Positions 1 through 8,917 of a stretch of DNA of 64,000 nucleotides are shown in pieces; the stretch's first letter is position 1, and the number at the start of each line of letters is the position of its first letter. Where the stretch lies: assembly GCF_003260975.1 (NCBI RefSeq), contig NZ_CP030041.1, positions 2,465,001 to 2,529,000 on the forward strand. Reading direction: 5' to 3'. The stretch comes from Echinicola strongylocentroti (GTDB lineage: Bacteria; Bacteroidota; Bacteroidia; Cytophagales; Cyclobacteriaceae). Below the pieces are notes generated by a model. The model made no database searches. It was not told the origin of the DNA and saw nothing but the letters and a program-made list of their open reading frames with translations. A program made the translations under genes and the position numbers.

Positions 1-723
1 GTTTTGGAGGCTGAGATAAACAGTCGCCTCACTGTTCTGAAAACTCACCCTAGGCGGCTCCATCACTTCATAGTAAGGCATTTCTTTAAGCAACTGGAAA
101 GCCGACTCCACCGCCTTTTGGGAGAATGGTTCCCCAGGCACTATTCCAAGTTTCCTTCCCAAGATCACTTTTTTGACGCGGGCATTTCCACTGATCTTTA
201 GACTGTCAAATTGGATAAAAGGGCCTTTTTCCAGCCATATATTAGCTTGAAAACCATTTCCTTCTTGTGTAATGCTATCTAGGCGCACTGCCGCAAAGGG
301 GTATCCTTGATTTTCTTGTATACCCAGTAATTTTTCAAAAAGTCGTGCCACTTTCTTATAGGAGACTGGCTGTCCACGAAAATCCCTTGGATCCCCCCCA
401 GCCCTCCTCACAAGGCTTTCGGATAAATTGCCCCGACGTAACTCCATCCACCTGAATTTATCCCTGGTCGTTATCGTCGCCTTTGCCACACTGTCATGAT
501 AGGTCAAGTCCACTACCTCCGCCATCAGGTAACCTTCACTCCATAGTTCTTTAAGCTCTCCTTGCAAAAAATGCTGAACACCTAAGGTATCCAGTCCCTC
601 TTTCGTCCCTTTTCGGTGGTGTTCCCCGGTAATTTCATACTGTAGCTCATAGCCCTGTTGGGCTTGTACGGAGACCCAGGACCACATCAATAAAATCAGT
701 GATGTAATGATTGGACGTTTCAA
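1..723 (-). CDS. POTRA-domain outer-membrane protein (BamA/TamA-like), N-terminal part
   Basis: The minus-strand frame is open from 723 to the left edge (241 codons), so the 3' end is missing. It opens with a signal peptide (KRPIITSLILLMWSWVSVQA) and the mature part carries POTRA-like features: a segment around FIQFDSLKISGNARV, then LGIVPGEPFSQKAVESAF, as in the chaperone domains of the BamA/TamA/FhaC superfamily. A C-terminal beta-barrel is expected beyond the edge. No ATG fits the signal peptide; I chose TTG at 721-723, the only alternative being an internal ATG that would cut the signal peptide short. The gene is divergent from hemW with about 50 bp between. The exact subfamily is uncertain; this is not the main BamA, which lies at 27.4-30.1 kb. 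Confidence 0.72.
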   Translation of the reverse strand, partial: MKRPIITSLILLMWSWVSVQAQQGYELQYEITGEHHRKGTKEGLDTLGVQHFLQGELKELWSEGYLMAEVVDLTYHDSVAKATITTRDKFRWMELRRGNLSESLVRRAGGDPRDFRGQPVSYKKVARLFEKLLGIQENQGYPFAAVRLDSITQEGNGFQANIWLEKGPFIQFDSLKISGNARVKKVILGRKLGIVPGEPFSQKAVESAFQLLKEMPYYEVMEPPRVSFQNSEATVYLSLQN

Positions 724-773
724 AAGTGCTTCTCGTTGTTTTGCTTAACTTTGTGCTGATAAAAGTAATCAAT

Positions 774-1898
774 TTGGCAGGAATTTATATTCATATCCCC
801 TTTTGTAAGCAAGCATGTCATTACTGCGATTTTCATTTCAGTACCAATACTGGGCTGAAAACCAACATGGTGAAGATGCTCTGTAAAGAACTGATACTTC
901 AGCAAAATTACTTGGGCAAAGAAACCTCGATTAAAACCATCTATTTTGGTGGAGGGACCCCTTCGTTGCTTTCTACAGCTGAGTTAGAAATGATTCTGGA
1001 AACCATCGCCGCTCACTACCATTTGGATCTGGAGGAATTGACCATCGAGACCAATCCCGATGACCTCCACAAAACCAAACTGAACGATTTACTTGCCCTG
1101 GGTTTTGATCGGCTGAGTATCGGTATCCAAAGCTTTAGTGACGAAGTTTTGAAATTTTACAACAGGACCCATTCGGCAGCAGAATCATTGGACTGCATCA
1201 AAAAGGCCAGACAAACAGGGTTTGACAAGCTGTCCATTGACCTGATGTACGGGTTTCCTGCTGCTGACCACCAACTATGGGAACGGGATTTAAAACAGGC
1301 CATCCTTCTCGAACCTGGCCATATCAGCAGCTACTGCCTGACGATCGAATCCGGTACAGCACTGGGTAACTGGGCAGAAAAAGGGAAGTTCAATCCGGCA
1401 TCTGAAGATTTTAATGCGGACCAATTTGAACTAATGCAAAAAAGGCTGGAAGATGCCGGCTATATCCAATATGAAATTTCCAATTTTGGCCAGCCAGCTG
1501 CTTTTGCCATACATAATTCCAATTACTGGAAGGGCATTCCCTACCTCGGTATCGGGCCGAGTGCACATTCCTTTGATGGTCGGTCCAGACAGCATAACCT
1601 CGCCCACAACGCCAAGTACATCAAAGCGCTCCAAAACGGACAAATCCCCTACGAAAAGGACATACTTAGTCAGGATGACATGCTGAATGAATACCTGCTG
1701 ACAGCTCTACGAACGATCTGGGGAGTCGACCTGACAATGGTAAAAAAACGCTTTGGTCTTGATCTCCTCCAGGACAAATCGCCTTTCATCCAAGCCTTAA
1801 CCAAAGACCACCTTATCCATATAGAAAACAACCATCTTGTCCTGACTAGACAAGGTAAACTTTTAGCTGATCATATCGCCGAAAAGCTCTTCGTGTAA
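774..1898 (+). CDS. hemW: HemW-type radical SAM heme chaperone
   Basis: The predicted 374-aa protein begins at AGIYIHIPFC and carries the radical-SAM cluster CKQACHYCDF (C-x3-C-x2-C followed by D-F). The F after the third Cys region distinguishes HemW from HemN, which has an additional Cys there. FGGGTPSLL (SAM contact) and the C-terminal HemN_C segment (NEYLLTALRTIWGVDL) follow. HemW proteins bind heme and deliver it to acceptor proteins and are often misnamed coproporphyrinogen oxidase. I placed the start at TTG 774 because homologues begin one residue before AGIYIHIPFC; an upstream TTG at 711 would run into the divergent gene. A ferrochelatase gene lies 21 kb away. Confidence 0.9.
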   Translation: MAGIYIHIPFCKQACHYCDFHFSTNTGLKTNMVKMLCKELILQQNYLGKETSIKTIYFGGGTPSLLSTAELEMILETIAAHYHLDLEELTIETNPDDLHKTKLNDLLALGFDRLSIGIQSFSDEVLKFYNRTHSAAESLDCIKKARQTGFDKLSIDLMYGFPAADHQLWERDLKQAILLEPGHISSYCLTIESGTALGNWAEKGKFNPASEDFNADQFELMQKRLEDAGYIQYEISNFGQPAAFAIHNSNYWKGIPYLGIGPSAHSFDGRSRQHNLAHNAKYIKALQNGQIPYEKDILSQDDMLNEYLLTALRTIWGVDLTMVKKRFGLDLLQDKSPFIQALTKDHLIHIENNHLVLTRQGKLLADHIAEKLFV

Positions 1899-1958
1899 GG
1901 CGGGTTAAACCGCCTCTTTAATTGGTACTGTGCCAAAGTAACGCTACCTTTGACAACG

Positions 1959-2273
1959 ATGAAAAAGTACCCAGACTATAATCCCCGCAAAAAGGAAATC
2001 ACACCGCTCAAGGAAGCTTTTGAAGAATTACTCCAGGCCTACAAGCTCAAGGATCGCTTCAACGAAAGGAAAATCGTCAGCGCTTGGGGAGAGATGATGG
2101 GAAACTCCATAGCCAGTCGCACCTCCAGCATCTATGCCAAGGACAAGAAGCTCTTTGTAAAACTGTCCTCCGGACCGATCAAAAAGGAACTGATGATGAA
2201 CAAGAGCCGGGTACTTGCCATTATTGAAGATAAATTCGGAAAAGGGGCCATAGAGGACATCTCCTTCCTTTAG
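1959..2273 (+). CDS. DUF721 (DciA-like) protein
   Basis: A 104-aa protein with the DUF721 signature: an N-terminal segment EAFEELLQAYKLKDRF, the conserved tryptophan in VSAWGEMMG, and a KH-like core with LFVKLSSGPIKKEL. DUF721 includes DciA, the ancestral loader of the replicative helicase DnaB, and short Bacteroidota members are usually annotated only by the domain. The start is ATG 1959; an upstream TTG at 1950 would add three residues. It follows hemW by 60 bp on the same strand and ends 14 bp before the stop of the convergent DUF4197 gene. A role in replication initiation is an inference from the family. Confidence 0.8.
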   Translation: MKKYPDYNPRKKEITPLKEAFEELLQAYKLKDRFNERKIVSAWGEMMGNSIASRTSSIYAKDKKLFVKLSSGPIKKELMMNKSRVLAIIEDKFGKGAIEDISFL

Positions 2274-2287
2274 TTCCTTGAGCAAGT

Positions 2288-3010
2288 TTAATCCTGCGCA
2301 GCAAATACCCTTTTTAGCAGGCTGCTTGTTCGTTCCATTGGATTTTCCCGGATCGCCTCCTCTTCCTCGGCAATAAGCTTGAACAATCCTTCAATTGCCC
2401 TTTGGGTGACATAATTGTTCAGGTCCGGATCCAGCTTTTTACTGGTCGTTGGGAAATTATTGTAAGAACTCACTAAATCACCATAATACCTGGTAGCACC
2501 AACATTATCAAGGGACTTTTGGACATGTGGCCTGAACAGCTCCACCAGCTGATCAGTCGTGGTACGCTGTAGGTACTGGGTAGCGGCATCATCTTCTCCT
2601 TTGAGGATGGTCCAAGCATCCTGAATGGTCATTTGCTTAATGGCACTTATAAAAATAGGCTTGGCCTCTTTGGCCGCGTCTTCCGCTCCCCGGTTAATAG
2701 TAGTGATCACCTTGTCCACTTCTCCTCCCAGACCAATCTTTCGAAGGGTGTTTTCCACTTTTCGCACATCCTCGGGCAGGCCTATCCGTATCAGGTCATT
2801 GCCCAAGTAGCCATCCTGCTTACTGGCTATTCCCACACCCGTGTCTATTCCTTTTTCCAAGGCTTCCTTCAGCCCATTGCTCACCTCTCCTTCAGAGAGG
2901 CTCGCTTCTGTTGCCCCTTGTATGAACTTGTTCACTTCTGCTGCAGTACAGCTCATCATCATGGTCACTATGGCCAACATCCAGGCCAATACATTTCTTT
3001 GCATCTTCAT
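2288..3010 (-). CDS. DUF4197 lipoprotein
   Basis: A 240-aa predicted lipoprotein: a short hydrophobic signal (VLAWMLAIVTMMMSC) ends in a lipobox-like MMSC, so the mature protein would be lipid-anchored. The body matches DUF4197 as I know it: GLKEALEKGIDTGV near the N-terminus, IGLPEDVRKVENTLRKIG in the first third, and the C-terminal VTQRAIEGLFKLIAEEE. The function of the family is not established. It is convergent with the DUF721 gene and divergent from the phosphatase gene, so it is probably monocistronic. Confidence 0.82.
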   Translation of the reverse strand: MKMQRNVLAWMLAIVTMMMSCTAAEVNKFIQGATEASLSEGEVSNGLKEALEKGIDTGVGIASKQDGYLGNDLIRIGLPEDVRKVENTLRKIGLGGEVDKVITTINRGAEDAAKEAKPIFISAIKQMTIQDAWTILKGEDDAATQYLQRTTTDQLVELFRPHVQKSLDNVGATRYYGDLVSSYNNFPTTSKKLDPDLNNYVTQRAIEGLFKLIAEEEEAIRENPMERTSSLLKRVFAAQD

Positions 3011-3087
3011 CGTTGATTAAAAATATCCACTTTAATTGATTCAGGTTATTTGGTTGACATTACGTATAATTGTAATGGTTTTTGTAC

Positions 3088-5145
3088 ATGCTCAAGTTTC
3101 CCAACATAAATATCGGAAAAATCTTACTCCTAGTGACCGTGCTCACTTGGTTGGGACTGCTTTTTGTAGACCTCCTGCGACTCTTTGGCACGGTAAACAG
3201 GATGAATCTGGGCATTGCCCATGAGATCACTTGGACACTCGAAATCATCTTTTTCATCTTGGTGTATCTATTTTACACGCGGTCCATTGACCGCAATGAA
3301 CAGAATAACTTCATCCAACTGATCTGGCGGGCAGCTTCTACCGGCCTGATGGTCATTGGAGCAGCTTTTCTGATCCGTATTTTCTATATTGTACTGGATG
3401 ATACACGGCTGAGCACCGATCCTTTATTGGCCAATTTCTTTTACCATGTCAATTTCGGACTCACGTCTTTATTCCTTATTTCATGCGCTTTGCTATGGAA
3501 AAAACTCATTTTATACCAAAAGAACAAAAATACCGTCCAGCAATGGCAAATATATGAAGTCATGCTTTTTGTTAGCATGTTTTATGTATATTTTAATCAA
3601 AACACATTTGATTTCACCTTCCTTTTTGGTCTGGTATTCCTGATCATCTTTGGCGTGATCATTTCTGTAAACCTCAAATGGATCCCCTACCTTACCTTTA
3701 AGGACAAGTGGAAATCCATATTGTTCTTTGCAATCATCCTGATCACCACCTCATTTCTGTTCATGCAGTCCATGAGCTATCAAAGCCACAATGCTGAGAT
3801 CAACCTCATGGATAATTTATTCCTGATAGGCCTTTTTGGTTTTGTGTTCATTTATTCACTTTTCAGTTTTTTGGTCACGCTGTTCAACCTGCCCACCTCT
3901 TCGGTTTTTGAACAAAAACTCACCGAAGCCATCAACTTCCAAAAACTAAGCCAATCCATCCAACCTGGACAAAGTGAAACACAGGTCTTGGATATTTTGG
4001 TGGACAGCTGCATGAGTGCAGCTTATGCAGATGCCTCTTGGCTGGAAATCGTCGATGAAGAAAACCAACTTCAAATCCTCCATCAACGGTTCATCACCAA
4101 TAAGGACCGCAAGGAAGTCAAAGAACTGATGAACAAATACAAAACCTTCAGTACTTTTCTAAATCAACGCAGCCCTACTACAATCGACCACATCAACAGT
4201 CCTGTAGAGCATGACCTCTATAAGTCCGCGTTGATTGTTCCCATATGGGTAAACAAGCACTTGTTGGGCTATATTTTTCTGCTGAAAGAAGTAAAAAACG
4301 GCTTTAACAAAGAAATGCTTAACATCGTCACCACCTTCGTGGGCCAAGCAAGCATTTCCGTAGAAAACCATCGTCTCCTCAACGAAGCCATCAAGAACGA
4401 ACGGTACAAGGAGGAACTAAAAATCGCTCAACGGGTACAGCGAAGCTTATTGCCTTCCGATCTTCACCACAACGAACATTTTGATATCTTTGGTTTTTCT
4501 GAAGCAGCTGATGAAGTGGGGGGAGACTATTATGAGACCTACCAGTTTGACGAAAACCGCTTTGCCCTTATCATTGGAGATGTTTCGGGGAAGGGGCTCT
4601 CTGCGGCTTTTAACATGTCTCAGATGAAAGGGGTTTTCCATAGTCTTGTCCAGCTGGACCTGCCCCCAAAGGAGTTTCTGGCCAAGGCCAATAATGCCCT
4701 TAGCAGCTGTCTAGCCAAAAACCTGTTTATCACCACCACGTACTATTTGATAGACACCTCCAAATCCTCCATCACCTTTTGCCGTGCTGGACACTGTCCC
4801 ACATTATATTATGATAATGCAAAAGACCAGACAGATTATATCACGCTCGAAGGCCTAGGCCTAGGAATACTCCGAAACGATAAATACCCAAGCTACCTGC
4901 ATGAAAAGACCATTCATTACCATTCTGGCGACATTTTGGTAATGTACACCGATGGAATCGTGGAAAGCAAGAACCAAAACGGAGAAGAATATGGTTATGA
5001 TAGACTAAAAGAAGCCCTCGATACCTACAAGGAAGAATCACCCGAAACCCTCAAAAACCGCATCATCTCTTCGGTGTATGAATTTGTCGGAGAAGCAGCA
5101 CTTCCCGATGATGACTACTCCCTAATGGTATTAAAATTCCTGTAA
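3088..5145 (+). CDS. Membrane PP2C/SpoIIE-type serine phosphatase with GAF domain
   Basis: 685 aa. About eight hydrophobic segments fill residues 8-265, a GAF-like domain covers about 275-430, and a SpoIIE/RsbU PP2C domain occupies the C-terminal 240 residues. Catalytic features are visible: QRVQRSLLP at the linker, VGGDYYE and IIGDVSGKG (metal-binding aspartates), MYTDGIVESKN and PDDDYSLMVLKF. Such phosphatases dephosphorylate an anti-anti-sigma STAS protein in partner-switching pathways. The next two genes, a STAS protein and an RsbW-like kinase, complete such a module, so the phosphatase is probably its membrane sensor. I chose ATG 3088 over TTG 3082. The input signal is unknown. Confidence 0.88.
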   Translation: MLKFPNINIGKILLLVTVLTWLGLLFVDLLRLFGTVNRMNLGIAHEITWTLEIIFFILVYLFYTRSIDRNEQNNFIQLIWRAASTGLMVIGAAFLIRIFYIVLDDTRLSTDPLLANFFYHVNFGLTSLFLISCALLWKKLILYQKNKNTVQQWQIYEVMLFVSMFYVYFNQNTFDFTFLFGLVFLIIFGVIISVNLKWIPYLTFKDKWKSILFFAIILITTSFLFMQSMSYQSHNAEINLMDNLFLIGLFGFVFIYSLFSFLVTLFNLPTSSVFEQKLTEAINFQKLSQSIQPGQSETQVLDILVDSCMSAAYADASWLEIVDEENQLQILHQRFITNKDRKEVKELMNKYKTFSTFLNQRSPTTIDHINSPVEHDLYKSALIVPIWVNKHLLGYIFLLKEVKNGFNKEMLNIVTTFVGQASISVENHRLLNEAIKNERYKEELKIAQRVQRSLLPSDLHHNEHFDIFGFSEAADEVGGDYYETYQFDENRFALIIGDVSGKGLSAAFNMSQMKGVFHSLVQLDLPPKEFLAKANNALSSCLAKNLFITTTYYLIDTSKSSITFCRAGHCPTLYYDNAKDQTDYITLEGLGLGILRNDKYPSYLHEKTIHYHSGDILVMYTDGIVESKNQNGEEYGYDRLKEALDTYKEESPETLKNRIISSVYEFVGEAALPDDDYSLMVLKFL

Positions 5146-5178
5146 CAACATTAGCAAAAACTTAGCGTATAATCAGTT

Positions 5179-5523
5179 ATGTTGACAATCAATAAGAAGC
5201 AAGACGATAACCATATCCTCCTCTCCCTTAAAGGGCAGGTGGATGCCAGCAATTCTGTAGAGCTGGATGAAGCGATCAAAGAAGTCGTGACACAAAACCA
5301 CCCGACTATCTTGGTGGATGGGAGTGAACTGGAATACATCTCCTCTGCTGGGCTGGGCGTCTTTATGTCTTATTTGGAAGAATTTGAAGAAAACAACATT
5401 CAGTTTTTGATATACGGATTGTCCGAAAAGGTAGCCAATGTCTTTCACATTCTCGGACTGGACCAATTGATCACCATAAAAGCAAACAAGGACGAGGCCT
5501 TACAGACCATTCATGAAGCATGA
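5179..5523 (+). CDS. STAS-domain anti-sigma factor antagonist
   Basis: A 114-aa single STAS domain. The hallmark DGSELEYISSAGLGVF contains the loop serine (SSAG) that is phosphorylated in SpoIIAA/RsbV proteins. By family knowledge the dephosphorylated form binds the anti-sigma kinase and releases its client. It lies 33 bp after the PP2C phosphatase and overlaps the following kinase-like gene by 11 bp, suggesting co-translation and a dedicated partnership. Confidence 0.88.
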   Translation: MLTINKKQDDNHILLSLKGQVDASNSVELDEAIKEVVTQNHPTILVDGSELEYISSAGLGVFMSYLEEFEENNIQFLIYGLSEKVANVFHILGLDQLITIKANKDEALQTIHEA

Positions 5524-5941
5524 GCTGAGACTATATTGTGAAAAAACCAAGCTCTCGGACCTAAGGGACTTTTTGGACCAAGAGCTTTCTTCTGCCAAAC
5601 TCACCGATATTCTAAAAAACGAGTTGGTTTTGGCCGTGGAAGAAGTATGCGCTAACCGCATTATCCACACCCATGGCTGTAACCCAGCCAGCCACCTCCA
5701 TGTGAAAGTCCTAAAGCAGGAGGACAGGATTATTTTTGAAATTACGGACAGTGGAGAGCCTTTTGATATTTTGGACTATAAGACCCCAGACCTAAAAGAA
5801 GTCATCAAAGGCCGGCAAAAAAGTAAAGCCGGCGGGGGTGTCGGTATCTTACTGGTCAAACGCATTATGGACACCATTGAAATAGAAACCCAGCAATCTC
5901 GGTATTTGGTACGCCTGACCAAGCAATTGAATTCCAAATAA
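5513..5941 (+). CDS. RsbW-like anti-sigma regulatory kinase (HATPase_c_2)
   Basis: A 142-aa GHKL ATPase domain. The N-box is in LAVEEVCANRIIH (E and N for Mg-ATP), G1 in ITDSGEPFD and G2 in AGGGVGILLVKRIMD. The usual phosphoacceptor histidine of sensor kinases is absent, as expected for a SpoIIAB/RsbW-type serine kinase that phosphorylates a STAS protein. The start overlaps the end of the STAS gene by 11 bp. No sigma factor gene is adjacent, so the final client lies elsewhere or is not a sigma factor. Confidence 0.86.
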   Translation: MKHELRLYCEKTKLSDLRDFLDQELSSAKLTDILKNELVLAVEEVCANRIIHTHGCNPASHLHVKVLKQEDRIIFEITDSGEPFDILDYKTPDLKEVIKGRQKSKAGGGVGILLVKRIMDTIEIETQQSRYLVRLTKQLNSK

Positions 5942-6033
5942 TTGTTAATTCTTGCCACTTATCACCCACAAATCCACACATTCTACATTAAAATTTGTAA
6001 CATTGCACAATTGTTTTTGGCATGGTAAATAAG

Positions 6034-8049
6034 ATGAAAACTACATACCAGTGGCTTTGTGTATTGGGATTCTTGGTGGCTTGTTCGCCAAATTCCAAGG
6101 TTTCGCAAAACACTTCCTTATCCGATGAACCGCAGTACCTCCTCACAGTAGGCAATGAAAATGTCCCTGCTGAGGAGTTTTTGCATATGCTCTCCAAAAA
6201 CAGGGACTTTGACCAAGCAAGTGAAAAACTTAGCGAAAAGGATTTTGAGGATAATTTTGAGCTCTTCATCAACTATAAGCTCAAAGTAAAAGAAGCGGAA
6301 GCCCTTGGCATGGATCAATCAGAAGAATTCCAGCGAGAATTTAACGCTTTCAAAGAGGACTTGAAAAAGCCTTATGTATTGGAAACTTCCCTTCAAGAAG
6401 GTGAAACCCAAAAAGCCTATGCCCGAATGAAAGATATGGTCCATGCACAACATGTTCTGTTGCGGTTTCCCCCAAGAGCTGTCAAGGCAGATTCCATTGC
6501 AGTTTTCAAAATGGCCACGAAGATCAAAGAAAAAGCTGAAACAGGTGAAGATTTCTCCAAGCTCGCCTTAGAATACTCCCAAGATCCATCCGTACAAAAG
6601 AACCAAGGAGACCTGGGCTATTTTACCTCCCTCCAAATGGTCTATCCATTTGAAGACGCCGTATACCAATTACAACCTGGCGAAATCTCCAACCCAGTAC
6701 TGACAGATTTTGGTTACCACATCATTAAATTAATTGACCGAAAACCCAACCCGGGGCAAGTGAAGGTAAGCCATATATTAGTGAGAACGGACCCTACTGA
6801 CCCGCTTACGGAAGATCGTGCAAGACGCAAAATAACCGACATCTATTCTGCCTTGCAAAACGACGATACCTCTTGGAAAAGTGTTTGCACCACGTATTCG
6901 GAAGACGCCAGTTCCAGAGAAAACGGTGGTACCCTCCCGTGGTTTGGAGTGGGTTCTCTTATGAAGGAATTTGAAGAAGCGGCCTTTTCCCTTTCTGAAC
7001 TTGGTGAAATATCATCCCCTGTGAAGACATCCTATGGCTATCATATCATTCGGCTGGAAGACAAAAAACCGCTCGCCTCTTACGAGGAAATGGAAGAAAG
7101 CTTACGCTCCAAAATCCTTCGCGACAGCAGGTCAGAACTGATCAGAAGTCAAGTTACAGCTATCCAGAAAGCCCGCTATCAATTCAGCGAGAATACCCCA
7201 ATAATCCACCAAGCCCAACAGCTGGCCTATGAGCATTCACCAAACTTGAATGATATCCGCAAGGTATACGCTGCACAGCACCTTATGGACAGTACGCTGT
7301 TTTCCATAGGAAGTGCAGAAAGAAAAGTGGCAGAATTTGTGGAATTTGTAGAAAAGGACAATGCCGTCGTGAAGACAGACAAGAAGAAGCCCTTTGATGC
7401 CTGGATGGAAAAATTTACCGAATCCACGCTCAACCAAACAGAAGAAGCTGACCTAATGACTCATAATGACGATTACAGGCTTTTGGTCAATGAATATAAG
7501 GAAGGCATTCTTTTATTTAACCTGATGAACGAACAGGTGTGGCAAAAAGCCCTAAAGGATACGGCTGGATTGATGGAATATTTTGAAAACCATCGTGACC
7601 GCTATACATGGGACAGCCGGACGGAAGCTCTTCTGGTCACCGTTCTGGATCCAGTCGCTAAAAAACCAACCAACGATTTCCTTCGTAACAAAAATTACCA
7701 ACAAGGACTAAAGGCCGAGCTTCAAGAGCAATTGGAGGACATTTCCACTTTATCCTATAAAATAGAAGAGGGTACATTTGAAATCAGCAAACACGCAGTG
7801 CTAAGGGAGATTGGACATCAAGCGAAGCTTCAAGAGGTCACTGTAAACAATAAAAGCTATATTGTCCTCTTGGGGAAACAATATCCTCCCGGCCCCAAAG
7901 CGTTTAATGAAACAAGAGGCAAAGCCATCAAGGATTACCAAGAATATTTAGATCAAAATTTAATCGGTTTATTAAAACAAAACTATATCATCCAGGTCAA
8001 TGAGGATGAAAAAGCCAGAATTCAAAATATCGTTGTTGAACAAAATTAA
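6034..8049 (+). CDS. Periplasmic peptidyl-prolyl isomerase lipoprotein, two parvulin domains
   Basis: About 671 aa. A lipoprotein signal ends at GFLVACSPN (lipobox LVAC). Two parvulin/PpiC rotamase domains follow: the first from HAQHVLLRF to DFGYHIIKLIDRKP, the second from KVSHILVRT to SYGYHIIRLEDKKP. The long C-terminal part has no motif I recognise. Such proteins help fold outer-membrane proteins. It is the first of three consecutive isomerase-type genes and its end overlaps the next start. ATG 6034 gives the more compact signal peptide; an in-frame ATG at 6022 is possible. Confidence 0.86.
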   Translation: MKTTYQWLCVLGFLVACSPNSKVSQNTSLSDEPQYLLTVGNENVPAEEFLHMLSKNRDFDQASEKLSEKDFEDNFELFINYKLKVKEAEALGMDQSEEFQREFNAFKEDLKKPYVLETSLQEGETQKAYARMKDMVHAQHVLLRFPPRAVKADSIAVFKMATKIKEKAETGEDFSKLALEYSQDPSVQKNQGDLGYFTSLQMVYPFEDAVYQLQPGEISNPVLTDFGYHIIKLIDRKPNPGQVKVSHILVRTDPTDPLTEDRARRKITDIYSALQNDDTSWKSVCTTYSEDASSRENGGTLPWFGVGSLMKEFEEAAFSLSELGEISSPVKTSYGYHIIRLEDKKPLASYEEMEESLRSKILRDSRSELIRSQVTAIQKARYQFSENTPIIHQAQQLAYEHSPNLNDIRKVYAAQHLMDSTLFSIGSAERKVAEFVEFVEKDNAVVKTDKKKPFDAWMEKFTESTLNQTEEADLMTHNDDYRLLVNEYKEGILLFNLMNEQVWQKALKDTAGLMEYFENHRDRYTWDSRTEALLVTVLDPVAKKPTNDFLRNKNYQQGLKAELQEQLEDISTLSYKIEEGTFEISKHAVLREIGHQAKLQEVTVNNKSYIVLLGKQYPPGPKAFNETRGKAIKDYQEYLDQNLIGLLKQNYIIQVNEDEKARIQNIVVEQN

Positions 8050-8917
8050 GCTTCTGCCCATGGTGCCCATCATCTTGGCATTGGTCACAGCCTGTGATTT
8101 TTTCAAGGTAAAAACCGAGGAAGAATCTACGGCCAAAAGCCCTGCCGTGGCTTCAGTGGATGATATGTTCTTGCGTAAATCCGACTTGGACTTCGTCACC
8201 AAAGAGACCAACAACCCAAGTGACAGTACCAATCTGGCCAAACGGTATGTTCAGTCCTGGGTAAAAAAACAGCTCATGATCAAAGAAGCCAGCCAAAAAG
8301 TCGCTGTCAGTAAAGCTGAACTGGACAAAAAACTGCTGGATTACAAATACGCACTAATCGTATATGAATACGAAAAATCTTATATCGAAAAACACCTTGA
8401 CAAAAACGTTTCCAACGAGGAAATCAAGTCGTACTATGAAGGAAACAAGGAAAACTTTACCCTTAAGGAGATTATCGTAAGGGCGAATTTCATAAAAATG
8501 AACAAAAATCTCTCCCAAAACAAGGACGCTGACCAACTTCTCAACCAAAGTAACGAATCAGCAAAACATGAATTACGTGAACTTGCCATCAAGTCTGCAG
8601 CCAACTATTTTCTGGAAGATTCTACCTGGGTAAAATTTGATGAACTTATCTCCAACACTCCCTTGGCAGATAATCAGAACAAAGTCCAGCTCCTTACCCG
8701 TGACAATCCGCTGATCAAGGCAGAAGATGATCAGTTTAATTACTATTACAAAATACTTGAGTATAAACTCCAAGACCAAGTTCCCCCTGTGGAATTTGTC
8801 AAAGACGAAATCTCAAAGATCATTATCAATAAAAGAAAAGTCAACCTAGCAGAAAGCCTTCAAAATGAAGTTTATTCAAGAGCACAGGGAAATAATGAAT
8901 TTAAAATATATGAATAA
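8006..8917 (+). CDS. SurA/PpiC-type chaperone-like lipoprotein lacking a clear isomerase domain
   Basis: About 303 aa. The N-terminal region holds a lipobox (ALVTACDF). The body resembles the alpha-helical chaperone part of PpiC/SurA proteins (VQSWVKKQLMIKEAS, then YYEGNKENFTLKEIIVRANFI), but I cannot find the conserved Gly-Gly and GYHIIKL-type motifs of an active parvulin domain. It overlaps the upstream isomerase by about 44 bp and the downstream one by a few bases, so it is surely part of the same operon. The start is uncertain: 8000, 8006 and 8060 are all in frame. Confidence 0.75.
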   Translation: MKKPEFKISLLNKIKLLPMVPIILALVTACDFFKVKTEEESTAKSPAVASVDDMFLRKSDLDFVTKETNNPSDSTNLAKRYVQSWVKKQLMIKEASQKVAVSKAELDKKLLDYKYALIVYEYEKSYIEKHLDKNVSNEEIKSYYEGNKENFTLKEIIVRANFIKMNKNLSQNKDADQLLNQSNESAKHELRELAIKSAANYFLEDSTWVKFDELISNTPLADNQNKVQLLTRDNPLIKAEDDQFNYYYKILEYKLQDQVPPVEFVKDEISKIIINKRKVNLAESLQNEVYSRAQGNNEFKIYE

